Origin: Roseibium sp. TrichSKD4
GTDB lineage: Bacteria; Pseudomonadota; Alphaproteobacteria; Rhizobiales; Stappiaceae
Direction: 5' to 3'
Length of the DNA stretch: 64,000 bases
NCBI RefSeq assembly: GCF_000148725.1
Contig: NZ_GL476320.1
Coordinates: 124,001-188,000 of the forward strand
Shown: piece after piece, positions 15,307 to 24,208 of the stretch
Position numbering within the stretch: position 1 is the first letter of the stretch
Layout of the letters: every line of letters starts with the position of its first letter
The notes under the pieces: generated by a model
What the model was told of the DNA's origin: nothing
The model's input: only the letters and a program-made list of their open reading frames with translations
The model's database searches: none
Made by a program: the position numbers and the translations under genes

Positions 15307-16899
15307 TCAGGATTTTGCCGTCGGCTCAACGAATGCGTCGCCGTAATCAACCGCGATCTCATAGTCCGGATCTTCCAGAATAGAAACCTCGACGAGGTTC
15401 CCGGCTTTTGTCAGGAGCTTCTGGCAGTCCGGCGAGAGATGGCGCAGGTGCAGGCGTTTGCCAACGGCCAGATACTTGGCAGCAACCGCATCAATTGCCT
15501 CAAGGCCGGAGTGATCCACCACGCGGCTGTCGATAAAGTCGATCACCACGTCTTCCGGATCTTTGGCTGGATCAAAGAGTTCGGTAAACCCTGTGGTGGA
15601 GCCAAAGAACAGGGGGCCAGAGAGGCGATAGACCTTCCAGCCTTCTTTGCTGGTGCCGATCCGCGCATCAATACGCTTGGCCGCATTCCAAGCGTAAGCC
15701 AGCGCTGAGATAATCACACCAACCACAACAGCGACGGCCAGATCGGCATAAACCGTGACACAGGTCACGACGATCATAACAAGCGCGTCGGTCATCGGGA
15801 TCTTGTGCATGATCTTCAAGCTGGCCCAAGCAAAAGTGCCAATCACGACCATGAACATGACGCCCACGAGCGCCGCAACCGGGATCTGCTCAATGAGCGG
15901 GGAAGCAAACAGAATGAATGACAACAGGAACAGTGCGGCCATAATTCCGGAGATCCGAGTGCGCGCGCCGGATTTCACGTTGATCATGGATTGGCCAATC
16001 ATCGCGCAGCCACCCATGCCGCCGAAGAAGCCGGTGACCACATTGGAAGCCCCTTGTGCCACGCATTCCTTCGATGCGCCACCCTTGGTGTCAGTCATGT
16101 CCGCAACGAGGTTCAGCGTCAAAAGGGATTCAATCAACCCGATGGCAGCCAGAATGACAGCGTAGGGCAGGATGATCTTCAGCGTTTCAAGGTTCAGCGG
16201 AACCATTGGAATGTGAAAGCTTGGAAACCCGCCAGCAATGCTCGCAAGGTCGCCAACCGAGCGTGTGTCGAGACCAAGACCCAGCACAATGGCAGACACC
16301 AGCAGGATGCCCGCAAGCGGGGCTGGAAACGCGTTGGTCAGTTTCGGCAACAGCCAGATAACGGCCATTGTCAGAGCAACAAGTCCGAGCATCAGATAAA
16401 GGTCCATGCCGGTCATCCATGTCAGGTTGCCGGCACCATCATCGACTTTGAATTGCCCCATTTGGGCCAAAAAGATCACAATGGCGAGCCCGTTGACAAA
16501 GCCTAGCATCACCGGATGTGGCACCATGCGAATGAATTTTCCCCATCTCAAAATGCCAACCACAATCTGAATAAGACCCATGAGCACCACGGTGGCAAAG
16601 AGATATTCAACGCCGTGCTGCGCGACCAGCGACACCATCACGACGGCCAATGCGCCTGTTGCACCGGAAATCATGCCCGGACGACCGCCGAAACAAGCCG
16701 TGATCAATCCGACAATTAAGGCAGCGTAGAGGCCGACCAGCGGATTGACACCGGCAACAAAGGCAAAGGCAACCGCTTCCGGTACAAGCGCCAAGGCGAC
16801 GGTGAGGCCGGCAAGGACTTCGATCTTGATCCGGTTGGGAGTGAGTTTCGTTGAAACGGGCGAAAGAGGTTCGGCTCGCGCGGACAATGCGGGCTCCAT
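15307..16899 (-). CDS. SulP-family anion transporter with STAS domain
   Basis: Inner-membrane carrier of 530 aa. The SLC26/SulP core begins LAGLTVALALVPEAVAFAFV and keeps GLYAALIVGLITACFGGRPGM, GATGALAVVM and GFVNGLAIVIFLAQM. The C-terminal STAS domain (about 420-520) contains GPLFFGS and VVIDFIDSRVVDHSGLEAID. Bacterial SulP proteins carry sulfate, bicarbonate or dicarboxylates; the substrate is not determinable here, and a marine bicarbonate/sodium role (BicA/DauA-like) is possible. No sulfate-assimilation genes are adjacent. Its promoter lies in the divergent AT-rich gap 16900-17207. Confidence 0.9.
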   Translation of the reverse strand: MEPALSARAEPLSPVSTKLTPNRIKIEVLAGLTVALALVPEAVAFAFVAGVNPLVGLYAALIVGLITACFGGRPGMISGATGALAVVMVSLVAQHGVEYLFATVVLMGLIQIVVGILRWGKFIRMVPHPVMLGFVNGLAIVIFLAQMGQFKVDDGAGNLTWMTGMDLYLMLGLVALTMAVIWLLPKLTNAFPAPLAGILLVSAIVLGLGLDTRSVGDLASIAGGFPSFHIPMVPLNLETLKIILPYAVILAAIGLIESLLTLNLVADMTDTKGGASKECVAQGASNVVTGFFGGMGGCAMIGQSMINVKSGARTRISGIMAALFLLSFILFASPLIEQIPVAALVGVMFMVVIGTFAWASLKIMHKIPMTDALVMIVVTCVTVYADLAVAVVVGVIISALAYAWNAAKRIDARIGTSKEGWKVYRLSGPLFFGSTTGFTELFDPAKDPEDVVIDFIDSRVVDHSGLEAIDAVAAKYLAVGKRLHLRHLSPDCQKLLTKAGNLVEVSILEDPDYEIAVDYGDAFVEPTAKS

Positions 16900-17207
16900 T
16901 ATGTTTCGAAGGCGATTGGTTTCTTGCGTTTGTGCGCTCAGTACAGCGCCTGCTTAACAAAAACGCGACATTGCGCCCGCTTCTACAGGCCTTTCGCGAA
17001 TGCAGCAACCTTTGGACCTCACGATAGGTCAAATTTCATGCCAAAACTCGCCGGTTCTCAGTGCTAATTCGAATTAAGAATTGAGGAGATTAGCCAAAAT
17101 TGTTAAAAGTCCTAAGTATCATATAAGTAAAATATGGGTAGGTTAATTAGGTCATATAGTCTCTGAATTTTGTATACACATGGCTGTTTTGTGAAGGTTT
17201 AGGTCCA
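16900..17207. other. Divergent AT-rich intergenic region
   Basis: 308 bases between the SulP gene (minus) and a solute-binding-protein gene (plus). The part 17060-17200 is markedly AT-rich and contains GCTAAT...ATTAGC (17063-17094) as a wide inverted repeat. I see no gene, only the expected two promoters, whose boxes I cannot fix with confidence. Confidence 0.4.
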
Positions 17208-17999
17208 GTGAAAACATGGTGGTCAAGAATTGATATTCCGACACACCAACGACTCCGGAGCTTGGTTGTTGCTGGGGTCGGCTACCTTGCAAGTGTAACA
17301 CTGTCTCATGCAGAGCCGATTAGAATTGCAGTCGATAACTGGCCTCCATTCCAATACGAGACCGAGAGCGGTTTCGTAGGCATCGACATTGAGCTTGCGA
17401 AAGAAATTGCAGAGCGCATGTCGGCAGAGCTTCAAGTGTTGAAAAAACCTTGGGGTCGAAGCTTGAAGTCCATGGAAACAGGGCAAGTCGACATCTTAAC
17501 CGGTCTTGCCTACCGCGAAGAGCGTGCGAAATACATCGCATATACCGACACGCCTTATTATGCCTGCTCGACCGTGTTTTATACGGCGAAGGGCGAGGGC
17601 AACGATATCAAGACATATGAAGATCTGAAACGGTTCAGCGTCGGTTACGTGCTGCACTCGGCCTATTTTGAGCCCTTTGACTCCGATGATGCAATCACCA
17701 AGGTCGGCGTCGCAACCGAAGACAATCTGATGGACATGTTAGTCAACAAGCGGATCAAGACGATTGTCGGGACCGACTGCCAGGTTGATTATTATCTTCA
17801 GACCCACAATCTCCATCAAATGATCGAAAAGGCCGAGTTTCGGCCGGGTAACACCGTCAACCTGTTTCTGGGTGTCTCCAAAAAGTCACCATGGGCAGCA
17901 CGGCTGGACGAATTCAATGCGGTTGTGAAAGAGCTGGTGGATGAGGGCTATGTCTTAGAGGCTTCCAAAAGCTACTACGGAACTCTTGGTGTGAATTGA
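17208..17999 (+). CDS. Family 3 solute-binding protein, periplasmic
   Basis: 263 aa. The GTG start is followed by a basic n-region and a hydrophobic stretch (LVVAGVGYLASVTLSHA), then the mature start EPIRIAVDNWPPFQYET, the usual beginning of SBP_bac_3 proteins. The central segments GFVGIDIELAKEIAERM, GRSLKSMETGQVDILTG and RAKYIAYTDTPYY are conserved. These proteins bind amino acids or similar small ligands, but no ABC permease or ATPase lies nearby. It may therefore be an orphan receptor rather than part of a transporter. The upstream region is AT-rich and the gene seems monocistronic. Confidence 0.85.
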   Translation: MKTWWSRIDIPTHQRLRSLVVAGVGYLASVTLSHAEPIRIAVDNWPPFQYETESGFVGIDIELAKEIAERMSAELQVLKKPWGRSLKSMETGQVDILTGLAYREERAKYIAYTDTPYYACSTVFYTAKGEGNDIKTYEDLKRFSVGYVLHSAYFEPFDSDDAITKVGVATEDNLMDMLVNKRIKTIVGTDCQVDYYLQTHNLHQMIEKAEFRPGNTVNLFLGVSKKSPWAARLDEFNAVVKELVDEGYVLEASKSYYGTLGVN

Positions 18000-18172
18000 A
18001 ACGTAGCAGCTACGCTGGGAAAACAGCTTGCACTTAGCATCTCGTTGGCCACCGGCGAGAACAGTACTCGCCTCGTAATGTCCGAATTTCGAATTTTTTA
18101 AATCCACTTTGTCGATGCCAATTTGGTTGGCTTCTGCGCAAAAGGCTTGATGTTGGGTCAGGGTTAGGCTAA

Positions 18173-18190
18173 TTGTCCTAATTAGGTCAA
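18173..18190. promoter_or_regulatory. Candidate TetR operator
   Basis: Near-perfect 18-bp palindrome TTGTCCTAATTAGGTCAA, centred on TAATTA, 31 bases before the TetR start. Flanking half-like copies (CTAATTG before, CAATTGCCCTAAT after) extend the symmetry. Autoregulation is the likely function. Confidence 0.7.
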
Positions 18191-18220
18191 TTGCCCTAAT
18201 TTTGAATGCTGAGGTTCTGA

Positions 18221-18799
18221 ATGGCGCGCCGACAAACGAGAGAGCACATTATCGCCGAAGCAGATCGGCTGTTTTACGAAAGCGGATTTGAAACAACTTC
18301 TTTCGCTGACATCGCTGCAGCTGTCGCGATTACTCGGGGCAATTTCTACTATCATTTCAAAACCAAGGACGAGATCCTTTCAGCGGTTATCAAGAAGCGG
18401 ATGGCTGACAGGCTCAAGATGTTAGAGGCATGGGAAGCTGATCGAACGCCGAGCGAGCGAATCCGGGCATTCATTGAAATATTGATCACGAACCAGACAA
18501 AAATCCGGGCGTTTGGCTGTCCCATAGGAACACTCGCTACAGAGCTGACAAAACTAAATCATGCAGCACGCGGAGAAGCTGTTGCACTGTTTGACGTGTT
18601 TCGCGATTGGCTCGGTCGCCAGTTTTTCGATCTGGGTTTTAAAGCGCGTTCTGATGATCTTGCGATGCATGTCCTGATGCGTTCTCAAGGCGTAGCGTCG
18701 CTTGCAACAGCCTACAATGACTTGAAATTCATTCAGCGAGAAGTCGAAGACCTATGCCGATGGCTGGATGCAGAAGTTCAATCACTCAATGAAAAATAG
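18221..18799 (+). CDS. TetR-family repressor
   Basis: 192 aa. The N-terminal helix-turn-helix occupies residues 5-55: HIIAEADRLFYESGFETTSF, then AAVAITRGNFYYHFKTKDEI, the standard TetR recognition helix. The ligand domain is of the C-terminal type seen in regulators with FGCPIGTLATEL, which carries a Cys at the pocket mouth. It is followed after 9 bases by a YciI-type gene, forming a two-gene operon controlled by the palindrome at 18173-18190. The inducer is unknown; reactive small electrophiles would fit the Cys, but this is speculation. Confidence 0.9.
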   Translation: MARRQTREHIIAEADRLFYESGFETTSFADIAAAVAITRGNFYYHFKTKDEILSAVIKKRMADRLKMLEAWEADRTPSERIRAFIEILITNQTKIRAFGCPIGTLATELTKLNHAARGEAVALFDVFRDWLGRQFFDLGFKARSDDLAMHVLMRSQGVASLATAYNDLKFIQREVEDLCRWLDAEVQSLNEK

Positions 18800-18808
18800 G
18801 ACAGGGAA

Positions 18809-19096
18809 ATGCTCATTGCTTATTTAACCTTCGGAAAAAACCGTGAAAAAGCTCCTCAGTTGATGGAGGCGCACAAAGCCTGGATTGCAAAGGGGTTTGC
18901 AGAAAATGGATTTGTCATGGTCGGCAGTCTGAAAGACGGAGGAGGTGGCGCTGTGCTGGCCAACGACATAACTCGCGATGCATTCGAAGCCTACCTTCAG
19001 CAGGATCCGTTTGTTATCGAGGAAATCGTAGAAACAGAAGTTCGGGAAATAACACCTGCCAGAACAGATGAACGGCTCGCCTTTCTTGCTGCTTGA
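18809..19096 (+). CDS. YciI-family protein
   Basis: 95 aa, small cytosolic ferredoxin-like fold: MLIAYLTFGKNREKAPQLME, HKAWIAKGFAENGFVMVGSL, and the turn PFVIEEIVETEVREI. YciI-like proteins carry a conserved His-Asp pair thought to act catalytically; here His23 is present, in AHKAWIA, and ITRDAFEAYLQQDPF supplies the Asp. The enzymatic reaction is not established for the family. It is co-transcribed with the TetR gene and so is probably the induced effector of that unit. Confidence 0.8.
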   Translation: MLIAYLTFGKNREKAPQLMEAHKAWIAKGFAENGFVMVGSLKDGGGGAVLANDITRDAFEAYLQQDPFVIEEIVETEVREITPARTDERLAFLAA

Positions 19097-19109
19097 CGGC
19101 GATTGTTGC

Positions 19110-19137
19110 GGTGCGGACCCAAAATGCGGTCCGCACC
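19110..19137. terminator. Bidirectional terminator-like hairpin
   Basis: Perfect 10-bp GC-rich stem GGTGCGGACC (19110-19119) / GGTCCGCACC (19128-19137) between convergent genes. T-tracts are weak on both sides. Confidence 0.6.
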
Positions 19138-19155
19138 GAGGGTTTTCAAGTTCAA

Positions 19156-20937
19156 TCAGTTCCCCTGCTGTCGCTGTGCCTGAGGGGCTTGCATGTTGGA
19201 AAGACTGGAGCCGATTAGGGCCGCCGCACCCGCCATACCGGCGTCTCCACCGACAATTGTGTTGGGCACAAGTTTGCCGACAAGGCTCACAAGCTCAGGC
19301 TTGCGCTCCAGAGACGTAAGCAGCTTTTCCAATGCTTGCAGCAGTGCAACACGGTCCTGGCCCAGAACGTCAACCTGAGCGCGCTGACCGCGAGCCAGTT
19401 CCTCAAGATACTGACGCTCGGCGCGGCCTAGTGCTGCCCGTTCCTGTTCGCGCTGATTGGCAACTTGCACCGCGATTTGCGCTTCTACGAGACGCGGCTG
19501 CTCGTCAGCTGTGGAGCGGGCCTGCTCGGTCTCAATCCGCTTCTGCTGCGCGTCGGTTTCCCGCTCATAGGCGGTTGAAAGTTGGTCTGCCAGTTGGACC
19601 CGCAAACGGGAGACGAGGAGTTCTGGCGGAATGGCGGGTTCACCAAGGCGGATCTCCCGAATGTCAACGCCAGCCTTGTTGCCTTCAACCTTGATGAGGC
19701 CCTCAATGGTTTCCTCCAACGCTCCCCGGTTTTCAATAAGGTCCAAAACCCGCGTTGGGCGAAGTGTGAAGCTTGGCGGTGAGACAAGATTGCCTTCTGC
19801 ATCCCGATCGGGCACGCGGATGGACGCTCCAGCGACATTGCGCACGATGGAGCGGATGGCTGGGGTCAAGATGCGGTCTTCAATTTCGGTCAGGCCACCG
19901 ACTGACCCAACCACGACGGGCGCATTTGACGGGTCAACCTGAACCAGCGCGCGCAATTCCAAGGGAATGTCCCAGCCTTCGACTTTCACAAATACCGCAC
20001 GGTCTGCAGCGTGATCCGGAATGCCTTCGCTAACGGAGCGTTCGTTTTGCTGAATGTTGCCTTGCTGGTCGACAGAAAGATCGATGATCCGCTTGGTGTA
20101 TCCGCCCTTGTACTCCCAAGTTTGCACCCGCGTGTCGACAAGCGTCACGTCATAGGCCTTCCGGTTTAGGTAATAGGCTCCGGGAAAGAGCGGTTCTTTC
20201 CAGATGCCAACACAGCCGCGCGGGACAAGGGGGACAGTCAAGGCTTCGCGTGAGGCCTGAGAGGCCGAGACTTCCTCCTCAATACAGTTGATGCCCGGTT
20301 GGGTAACATTGGATTTGACCACGCCGACATGACCAGCTGGAATGATCGTGGCGGTCGTGTTTTCATCCAGACGAACATCAAACAGATAGCGGTTCAGACG
20401 ATACTGGCCGGGCTTGAGAACGGTCTCTTGGGGGCCGCGCAACCCGCCCTCTGAAAGGAAGGTTTCCGCCTTCAACATATCGCCAACCCGTTCATCCGGG
20501 ATGGAAGGTGCCATGAACATGCCAGAGGGCATGGCCGCGCCATCAAGTGTCGTCAATTGGCCATAGTAGCCTTCTGGAATGGTGACGACTTCATATTCTT
20601 CAATGTCATAGATGACCCGAACAAGCGGAATGAAATGAAAGCCTGGGCCTAGGATTTGAGCTTGCGGCCCCTTTTCACCGTTCATTGCGATGATACGACC
20701 GGGGGGCAATTCTTTGAAGGCATAGATCCGTTTCAAGTGTCCCACGCTGTTGGCGTCGACAAATACGAAGGATGTCGAGGCCAGAAGGAATAACCCGAAA
20801 GCCGCCAAACCACCGCCGATCACTTTGGTGACGATTGTTTGAGGAACTTTGCCAACTTTTCCGGAGCTCACCGGCGTCTTAAATAGGAAAAACAGACCAA
20901 TCGCTACGGCAATTATGCCGATCAAAACGCCTAACAT
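19156..20937 (-). CDS. SPFH/band-7 domain membrane protein (flotillin-like)
   Basis: 593 aa. Two N-terminal hydrophobic segments (residues 1-20 and about 38-60) precede a band-7 domain in which GHLKRIYAFKELPPGRIIA, GPGFHFIPLVRVIYDIEEYE and ELRALVQVDPSNAPVVVGSV are visible. A long coiled coil with many Glu/Gln/Arg (about 455-545) follows, ending in a Gly/Ala-rich tail. Such proteins oligomerise at the inner membrane and organise microdomains or regulate proteases; the partner here is unknown, and no NfeD gene is adjacent. The ATG at 20937 has GAGG 9 bases upstream. A TTG 11 codons earlier is in frame but weaker. Confidence 0.85.
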   Translation of the reverse strand: MLGVLIGIIAVAIGLFFLFKTPVSSGKVGKVPQTIVTKVIGGGLAAFGLFLLASTSFVFVDANSVGHLKRIYAFKELPPGRIIAMNGEKGPQAQILGPGFHFIPLVRVIYDIEEYEVVTIPEGYYGQLTTLDGAAMPSGMFMAPSIPDERVGDMLKAETFLSEGGLRGPQETVLKPGQYRLNRYLFDVRLDENTTATIIPAGHVGVVKSNVTQPGINCIEEEVSASQASREALTVPLVPRGCVGIWKEPLFPGAYYLNRKAYDVTLVDTRVQTWEYKGGYTKRIIDLSVDQQGNIQQNERSVSEGIPDHAADRAVFVKVEGWDIPLELRALVQVDPSNAPVVVGSVGGLTEIEDRILTPAIRSIVRNVAGASIRVPDRDAEGNLVSPPSFTLRPTRVLDLIENRGALEETIEGLIKVEGNKAGVDIREIRLGEPAIPPELLVSRLRVQLADQLSTAYERETDAQQKRIETEQARSTADEQPRLVEAQIAVQVANQREQERAALGRAERQYLEELARGQRAQVDVLGQDRVALLQALEKLLTSLERKPELVSLVGKLVPNTIVGGDAGMAGAAALIGSSLSNMQAPQAQRQQGN

Positions 20938-21137
20938 TAGAAATAACCTCGAATCAGGAAGTATCGCCAAAAGCTTATCCGATGTAAGTAATTACGGAAC
21001 ACAGTTTTATGTCGAATTTAACGATGGCAAACTATCTGTTGGTAGCGCTGTGGTTGTGCGCGTTCGTGCCCTCGACGGTTTGAGGTTGGACCGGTACAAG
21101 AACGCAACGATAAAGGGAACGCCTCCGGGAGAACCGA

Positions 21138-22319
21138 ATGAAACCGACCAACCCCATCTTCACCGGCATTGAGACGACCATATTCGAGACCATGTCCCGA
21201 CTGGCCATGGCTCATGATGCAGTCAATCTCGGTCAGGGGTTTCCGGATGTGGACGGACCGGAGGATATTCGCAAGGTTGCGGCCGACGCTCTCTTGGAAG
21301 GTCCCAACCAGTATCCTCCGATGCTCGGCTTGCCAGAACTGCGTCAGGCAGTGGCCGATGCCAACAAGCGCTTTTATGGGCTGGACATCGATTGGCAGAC
21401 CGAGGTTCTTGTCACGTCCGGTGCTACCGAAGCGCTTGCAGACAGCATCATGGCGTTGATCGAACCGGGTGACGAAGTCATTCTGATCGAGCCGCTGTAT
21501 GATTGTTATCTGCCTTTGGTGAAACGCGCTGGCGGCATCCCGGTTCGGGTTCGAGTAACGCCGCCAACCTGGGAGTTGGATCTTGAAGCGCTGGCAGGGG
21601 CATTTACGGAAAACACCAAGTCGATCCTGATCAACAACCCGATGAACCCGGCAGCGAAAGTGTTTGATGATCGGGAATTCAACGAGATCGCCAATTTGTG
21701 CGTCAAACATGATGTCTTTGCGATATGCGACGAAGTTTATGAGCATTTGGTGTTTGATGGTGCGACGCATTGGCCGTTGATGAATTTCAAGGGCATGCGC
21801 GAACGGTGTGTGCGGATCGGGTCTGCCGGCAAAACCTTTTCGCTCACCGGCTGGAAAGTTGGCTACATAACAGGTGCGCCCAAATTGCTGGAGCCGATCG
21901 CCAAAGCGCACCAGTTTGTAACTTTCACCACTCCGCCAAACCTCCAAAAGGCGGTGGCCTATGGTATCGCCAAGGGCGACAGCTATTACGAGACACTCGC
22001 AGCGGATCTTCAGGCAAAGCGCGACCGTATGGCTGCGGGCCTTCAAGAGCTTGGTTTCGGTGTGCTGCCCTGTGCTGCGACTTACTTCCTGACCTGCGAC
22101 ATTTCCGGGCTTGAGTTGGGCGACAATGACGTAGACGTTTGCATGAAACTGGTGGAGGAAGCTGGCGTGGCTGTTGTGCCGGTTTCCGCCTTTTATGCCA
22201 GTGACGCGCCCACCCAATTCATCCGCTTTTGCTTCTGCAAACGCGATGAGGTGATTGACGAAGCGTTATCGCGCTTGTCTGCCTATCTGCTGCCTGATAA
22301 AGCCGTTGCCCGAAACTGA
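21138..22319 (+). CDS. Class I/II pyridoxal-phosphate aminotransferase
   Basis: Cytosolic transaminase of 393 aa, fold type I. Visible are NLGQGFPDVDGPEDI, YPPMLGLPELRQAV, TSGATEALADS, NNPMNPAAKVF, ICDEVYEHLVFD and the PLP lysine K232 in GSAGKTFSLTGWKVG. The pattern is that of the methionine/kynurenine/DapC-like subgroup; the precise amino donor cannot be set from sequence. It starts a run on the plus strand with asparaginase (30 bases later) and an RraA-like gene, which suggests amino-acid catabolism. The divergent SPFH gene shares the 200-base promoter gap. Confidence 0.9.
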   Translation: MKPTNPIFTGIETTIFETMSRLAMAHDAVNLGQGFPDVDGPEDIRKVAADALLEGPNQYPPMLGLPELRQAVADANKRFYGLDIDWQTEVLVTSGATEALADSIMALIEPGDEVILIEPLYDCYLPLVKRAGGIPVRVRVTPPTWELDLEALAGAFTENTKSILINNPMNPAAKVFDDREFNEIANLCVKHDVFAICDEVYEHLVFDGATHWPLMNFKGMRERCVRIGSAGKTFSLTGWKVGYITGAPKLLEPIAKAHQFVTFTTPPNLQKAVAYGIAKGDSYYETLAADLQAKRDRMAAGLQELGFGVLPCAATYFLTCDISGLELGDNDVDVCMKLVEEAGVAVVPVSAFYASDAPTQFIRFCFCKRDEVIDEALSRLSAYLLPDKAVARN

Positions 22320-22349
22320 CTTTGATTTCCTTCTCCTGAAAGCTGCATC

Positions 22350-23378
22350 ATGGAAAATCCGACGCTTGTAGAAGTGACCCGTGGGTCTTTGGTTGAAAGC
22401 CGTCATCGCGGGGCGGTGTCCATCTTTGATGCGGACGGCAAAAAGGTTCTGTCGCTTGGCGATACAGAGGCTCGGGTGTTTCCGCGCTCCGCCATCAAGG
22501 CGCTGCAGGCCCTTCCACTGGTGGAAAGTGGTGCGGCCGATGCCCTCGATTATGATGAAGCTGAGCTGGCTTTGGCCTGCGCCTCCCACAATGGAGAAGA
22601 GGTTCACGCTCGCGGTGCACGCGTCATGCTCATGAAGGCAGGCTTGAGCGAAGAGGCGCTGGAATGCGGGCCTCAATGGCCAAAACGCATGGAAGATGCT
22701 GCCAAGCTCATTCAGGAAAATGAAAAGCCTTGCGCCCTGCACAACAATTGTTCCGGCAAGCACGCGGCGTTTTTGGGTCTGGCGCGCACGATGGGCGCAC
22801 CAACGGAAGGCTATGTGAACCCGGAACATGCCGTTCAGCAGGAAATCAAACTGGCGCTGGAGCAAATGACGGGCGACACCCTGACATCAGACATCTGCGG
22901 AACAGATGGCTGTTCGATCCCGACTTATGCAACGGCCCTGGATCGCTATGCCTTGGCTTTTGCCCGTTTTGGAACGGGTGAGGGGCTTGAGGAAGAGCGC
23001 GCCAAGGCGTGCGAGCGTCTTTATGAAGCTTGCGTCAACGAAGCCTATTTTGTGGCCGGAGCCGAACGCTTCTGCACGGACATCATGAACGCCTTCCGTG
23101 GGCGGGTGTTCGTCAAAACCGGAGCCGAGGGTGTCTTCTGTGCATCTGTTCCGGAACTCGGACTTGGTGTTGCTTTGAAATGCGAAGATGGCGCCACCCG
23201 TGCAGCCGAAGTCATGATGGCGACGGTTCTGGAAGGTGTGCTGGATGTCAATGACGAGGAGGGCAAGGTGCTGGAAAAGGCCGTGCGTCCGGACATCGTG
23301 ACGCGCCGCGGCGCTGTTGCCGGTGTCGTGCGTCCCACTGAGGGGTTCATCAACCAACTGACTTCGCTGGCCAACTGA
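22350..23378 (+). CDS. L-asparaginase, Rhizobium etli (class 3) type
   Basis: Hydrolyses asparagine to aspartate and ammonia; unrelated to E. coli type I/II enzymes. 342 aa. The serine-hydrolase-like SxxK motif is S47-A-I-K50 in FPRSAIKALQ. The zinc-site residues known from the R. etli inducible enzyme (Cys135, Lys138, Cys189 there) are matched here with an offset of one: C134 and K137 in NNCSGKHAAF, and C188 in CGTDGCSIP. HNNCSGKH and GVVRPTEGF are further family marks. It lies 30 bases after an aminotransferase gene, so probably in one operon. All catalytic residues are present, so an active enzyme is expected. Confidence 0.9.
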   Translation: MENPTLVEVTRGSLVESRHRGAVSIFDADGKKVLSLGDTEARVFPRSAIKALQALPLVESGAADALDYDEAELALACASHNGEEVHARGARVMLMKAGLSEEALECGPQWPKRMEDAAKLIQENEKPCALHNNCSGKHAAFLGLARTMGAPTEGYVNPEHAVQQEIKLALEQMTGDTLTSDICGTDGCSIPTYATALDRYALAFARFGTGEGLEEERAKACERLYEACVNEAYFVAGAERFCTDIMNAFRGRVFVKTGAEGVFCASVPELGLGVALKCEDGATRAAEVMMATVLEGVLDVNDEEGKVLEKAVRPDIVTRRGAVAGVVRPTEGFINQLTSLAN

Positions 23379-23478
23379 GCAGCCACACGTAACGCGCAAA
23401 CCGAACACCTTGGGTCTGAACTGCCATTGTCAGCCGTTTTTGTGCTCTTTACCGTTGGGACAAGACGGAGAGAGACGC

Positions 23479-24177
23479 ATGATCGAAGAACCAAAATCCT
23501 TGACGGTCCGCAAAGACTGGAAACGCCCGACAAAAGAGCAGGTCGACGCCTTTCGGGATGTGACAACAAGTTTTGTTGTCGATGCCATGGACGGGCGCGG
23601 CGCGCTCAATATGTCGATTAGACCGATAGGTGACGGCCGTGATTTGAACTGTGTCGCCGTAGGACCAGCGATCACGGCGGACAACGGTCCAGCTGATCTC
23701 TTGGCAACTCTGGCCGCTATGAGCTTTATGAAGGCAGGCGACATTCTTGTCGCCGGAAATGACGGTCATCAAGGCACTGCAGTTGCCGGTGACCGGGTCA
23801 TGGGCATGTTGAAGAACAACGGTGGTGTCGGGTTTGTCACAGACGGCCCAATGCGTGATTATCAGGGCATCGTGGATGCAGGAGTTCCTGCTTGGTGCAC
23901 GGGGTTAAACCCGGCATCACCATTTGGGTCCGGACCGGGGCGCGTTGGTTTGCCATTGAATATCGGCGGCCAGACGGTAAAGAGCGGCGATATGATTATC
24001 GCAGACCGAGACGGTGTGGTTGTCGTTCCCTTCGAGCAGATTGATCAGGCCATCGAGCGATTGCAACACGTTAAGTCACTCGAAGCAAAGTTAGACGCTG
24101 AAGTTGCCGAAGGTCGAACCAGTTTTGACACTGTGACCGCCATGCTGAACGATGGCCGAACGAGATATGTGGAATGA
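23479..24177 (+). CDS. RraA-like protein (HMG aldolase/oxaloacetate decarboxylase family)
   Basis: 232 aa. The RraA fold signature is clear: VDAMDGRGALNMSIRPIG, AGDILVAGNDGHQGTAVAGD, then GGVGFVTDGPMRDYQGI with the catalytic Arg-Asp pair, and SGDMIIADRDGVVVVP. Members act as 4-hydroxy-4-methyl-2-oxoglutarate aldolases or oxaloacetate decarboxylases rather than as true RNase E inhibitors; the substrate is not settled. Translation probably starts at the ATG at 23479 behind GGAGAG; an upstream in-frame ATG at 23410 gives a Cys-rich unlikely leader. Last gene of the plus-strand run, ended by a strong hairpin. Confidence 0.85.
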   Translation: MIEEPKSLTVRKDWKRPTKEQVDAFRDVTTSFVVDAMDGRGALNMSIRPIGDGRDLNCVAVGPAITADNGPADLLATLAAMSFMKAGDILVAGNDGHQGTAVAGDRVMGMLKNNGGVGFVTDGPMRDYQGIVDAGVPAWCTGLNPASPFGSGPGRVGLPLNIGGQTVKSGDMIIADRDGVVVVPFEQIDQAIERLQHVKSLEAKLDAEVAEGRTSFDTVTAMLNDGRTRYVE

Positions 24178-24183
24178 GCAATA

Positions 24184-24208
24184 AAGGTGCTTTCAAAGCA
24201 CCTTTTTC
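24184..24208. terminator. Bidirectional terminator
   Basis: Stem AAGGTGC (24184-24190) / GCACCTT (24198-24204) with a T run follows the RraA-like gene. It also overlaps the stop of the opposing acetyltransferase gene. Confidence 0.85.

Noticed and set aside
21018-22217. About 400-codon minus-strand frame opposite the aminotransferase
   Set aside because: Overlaps fully a gene with an intact PLP site; residue content (His/Arg/Gln-rich) is typical of antisense reading.
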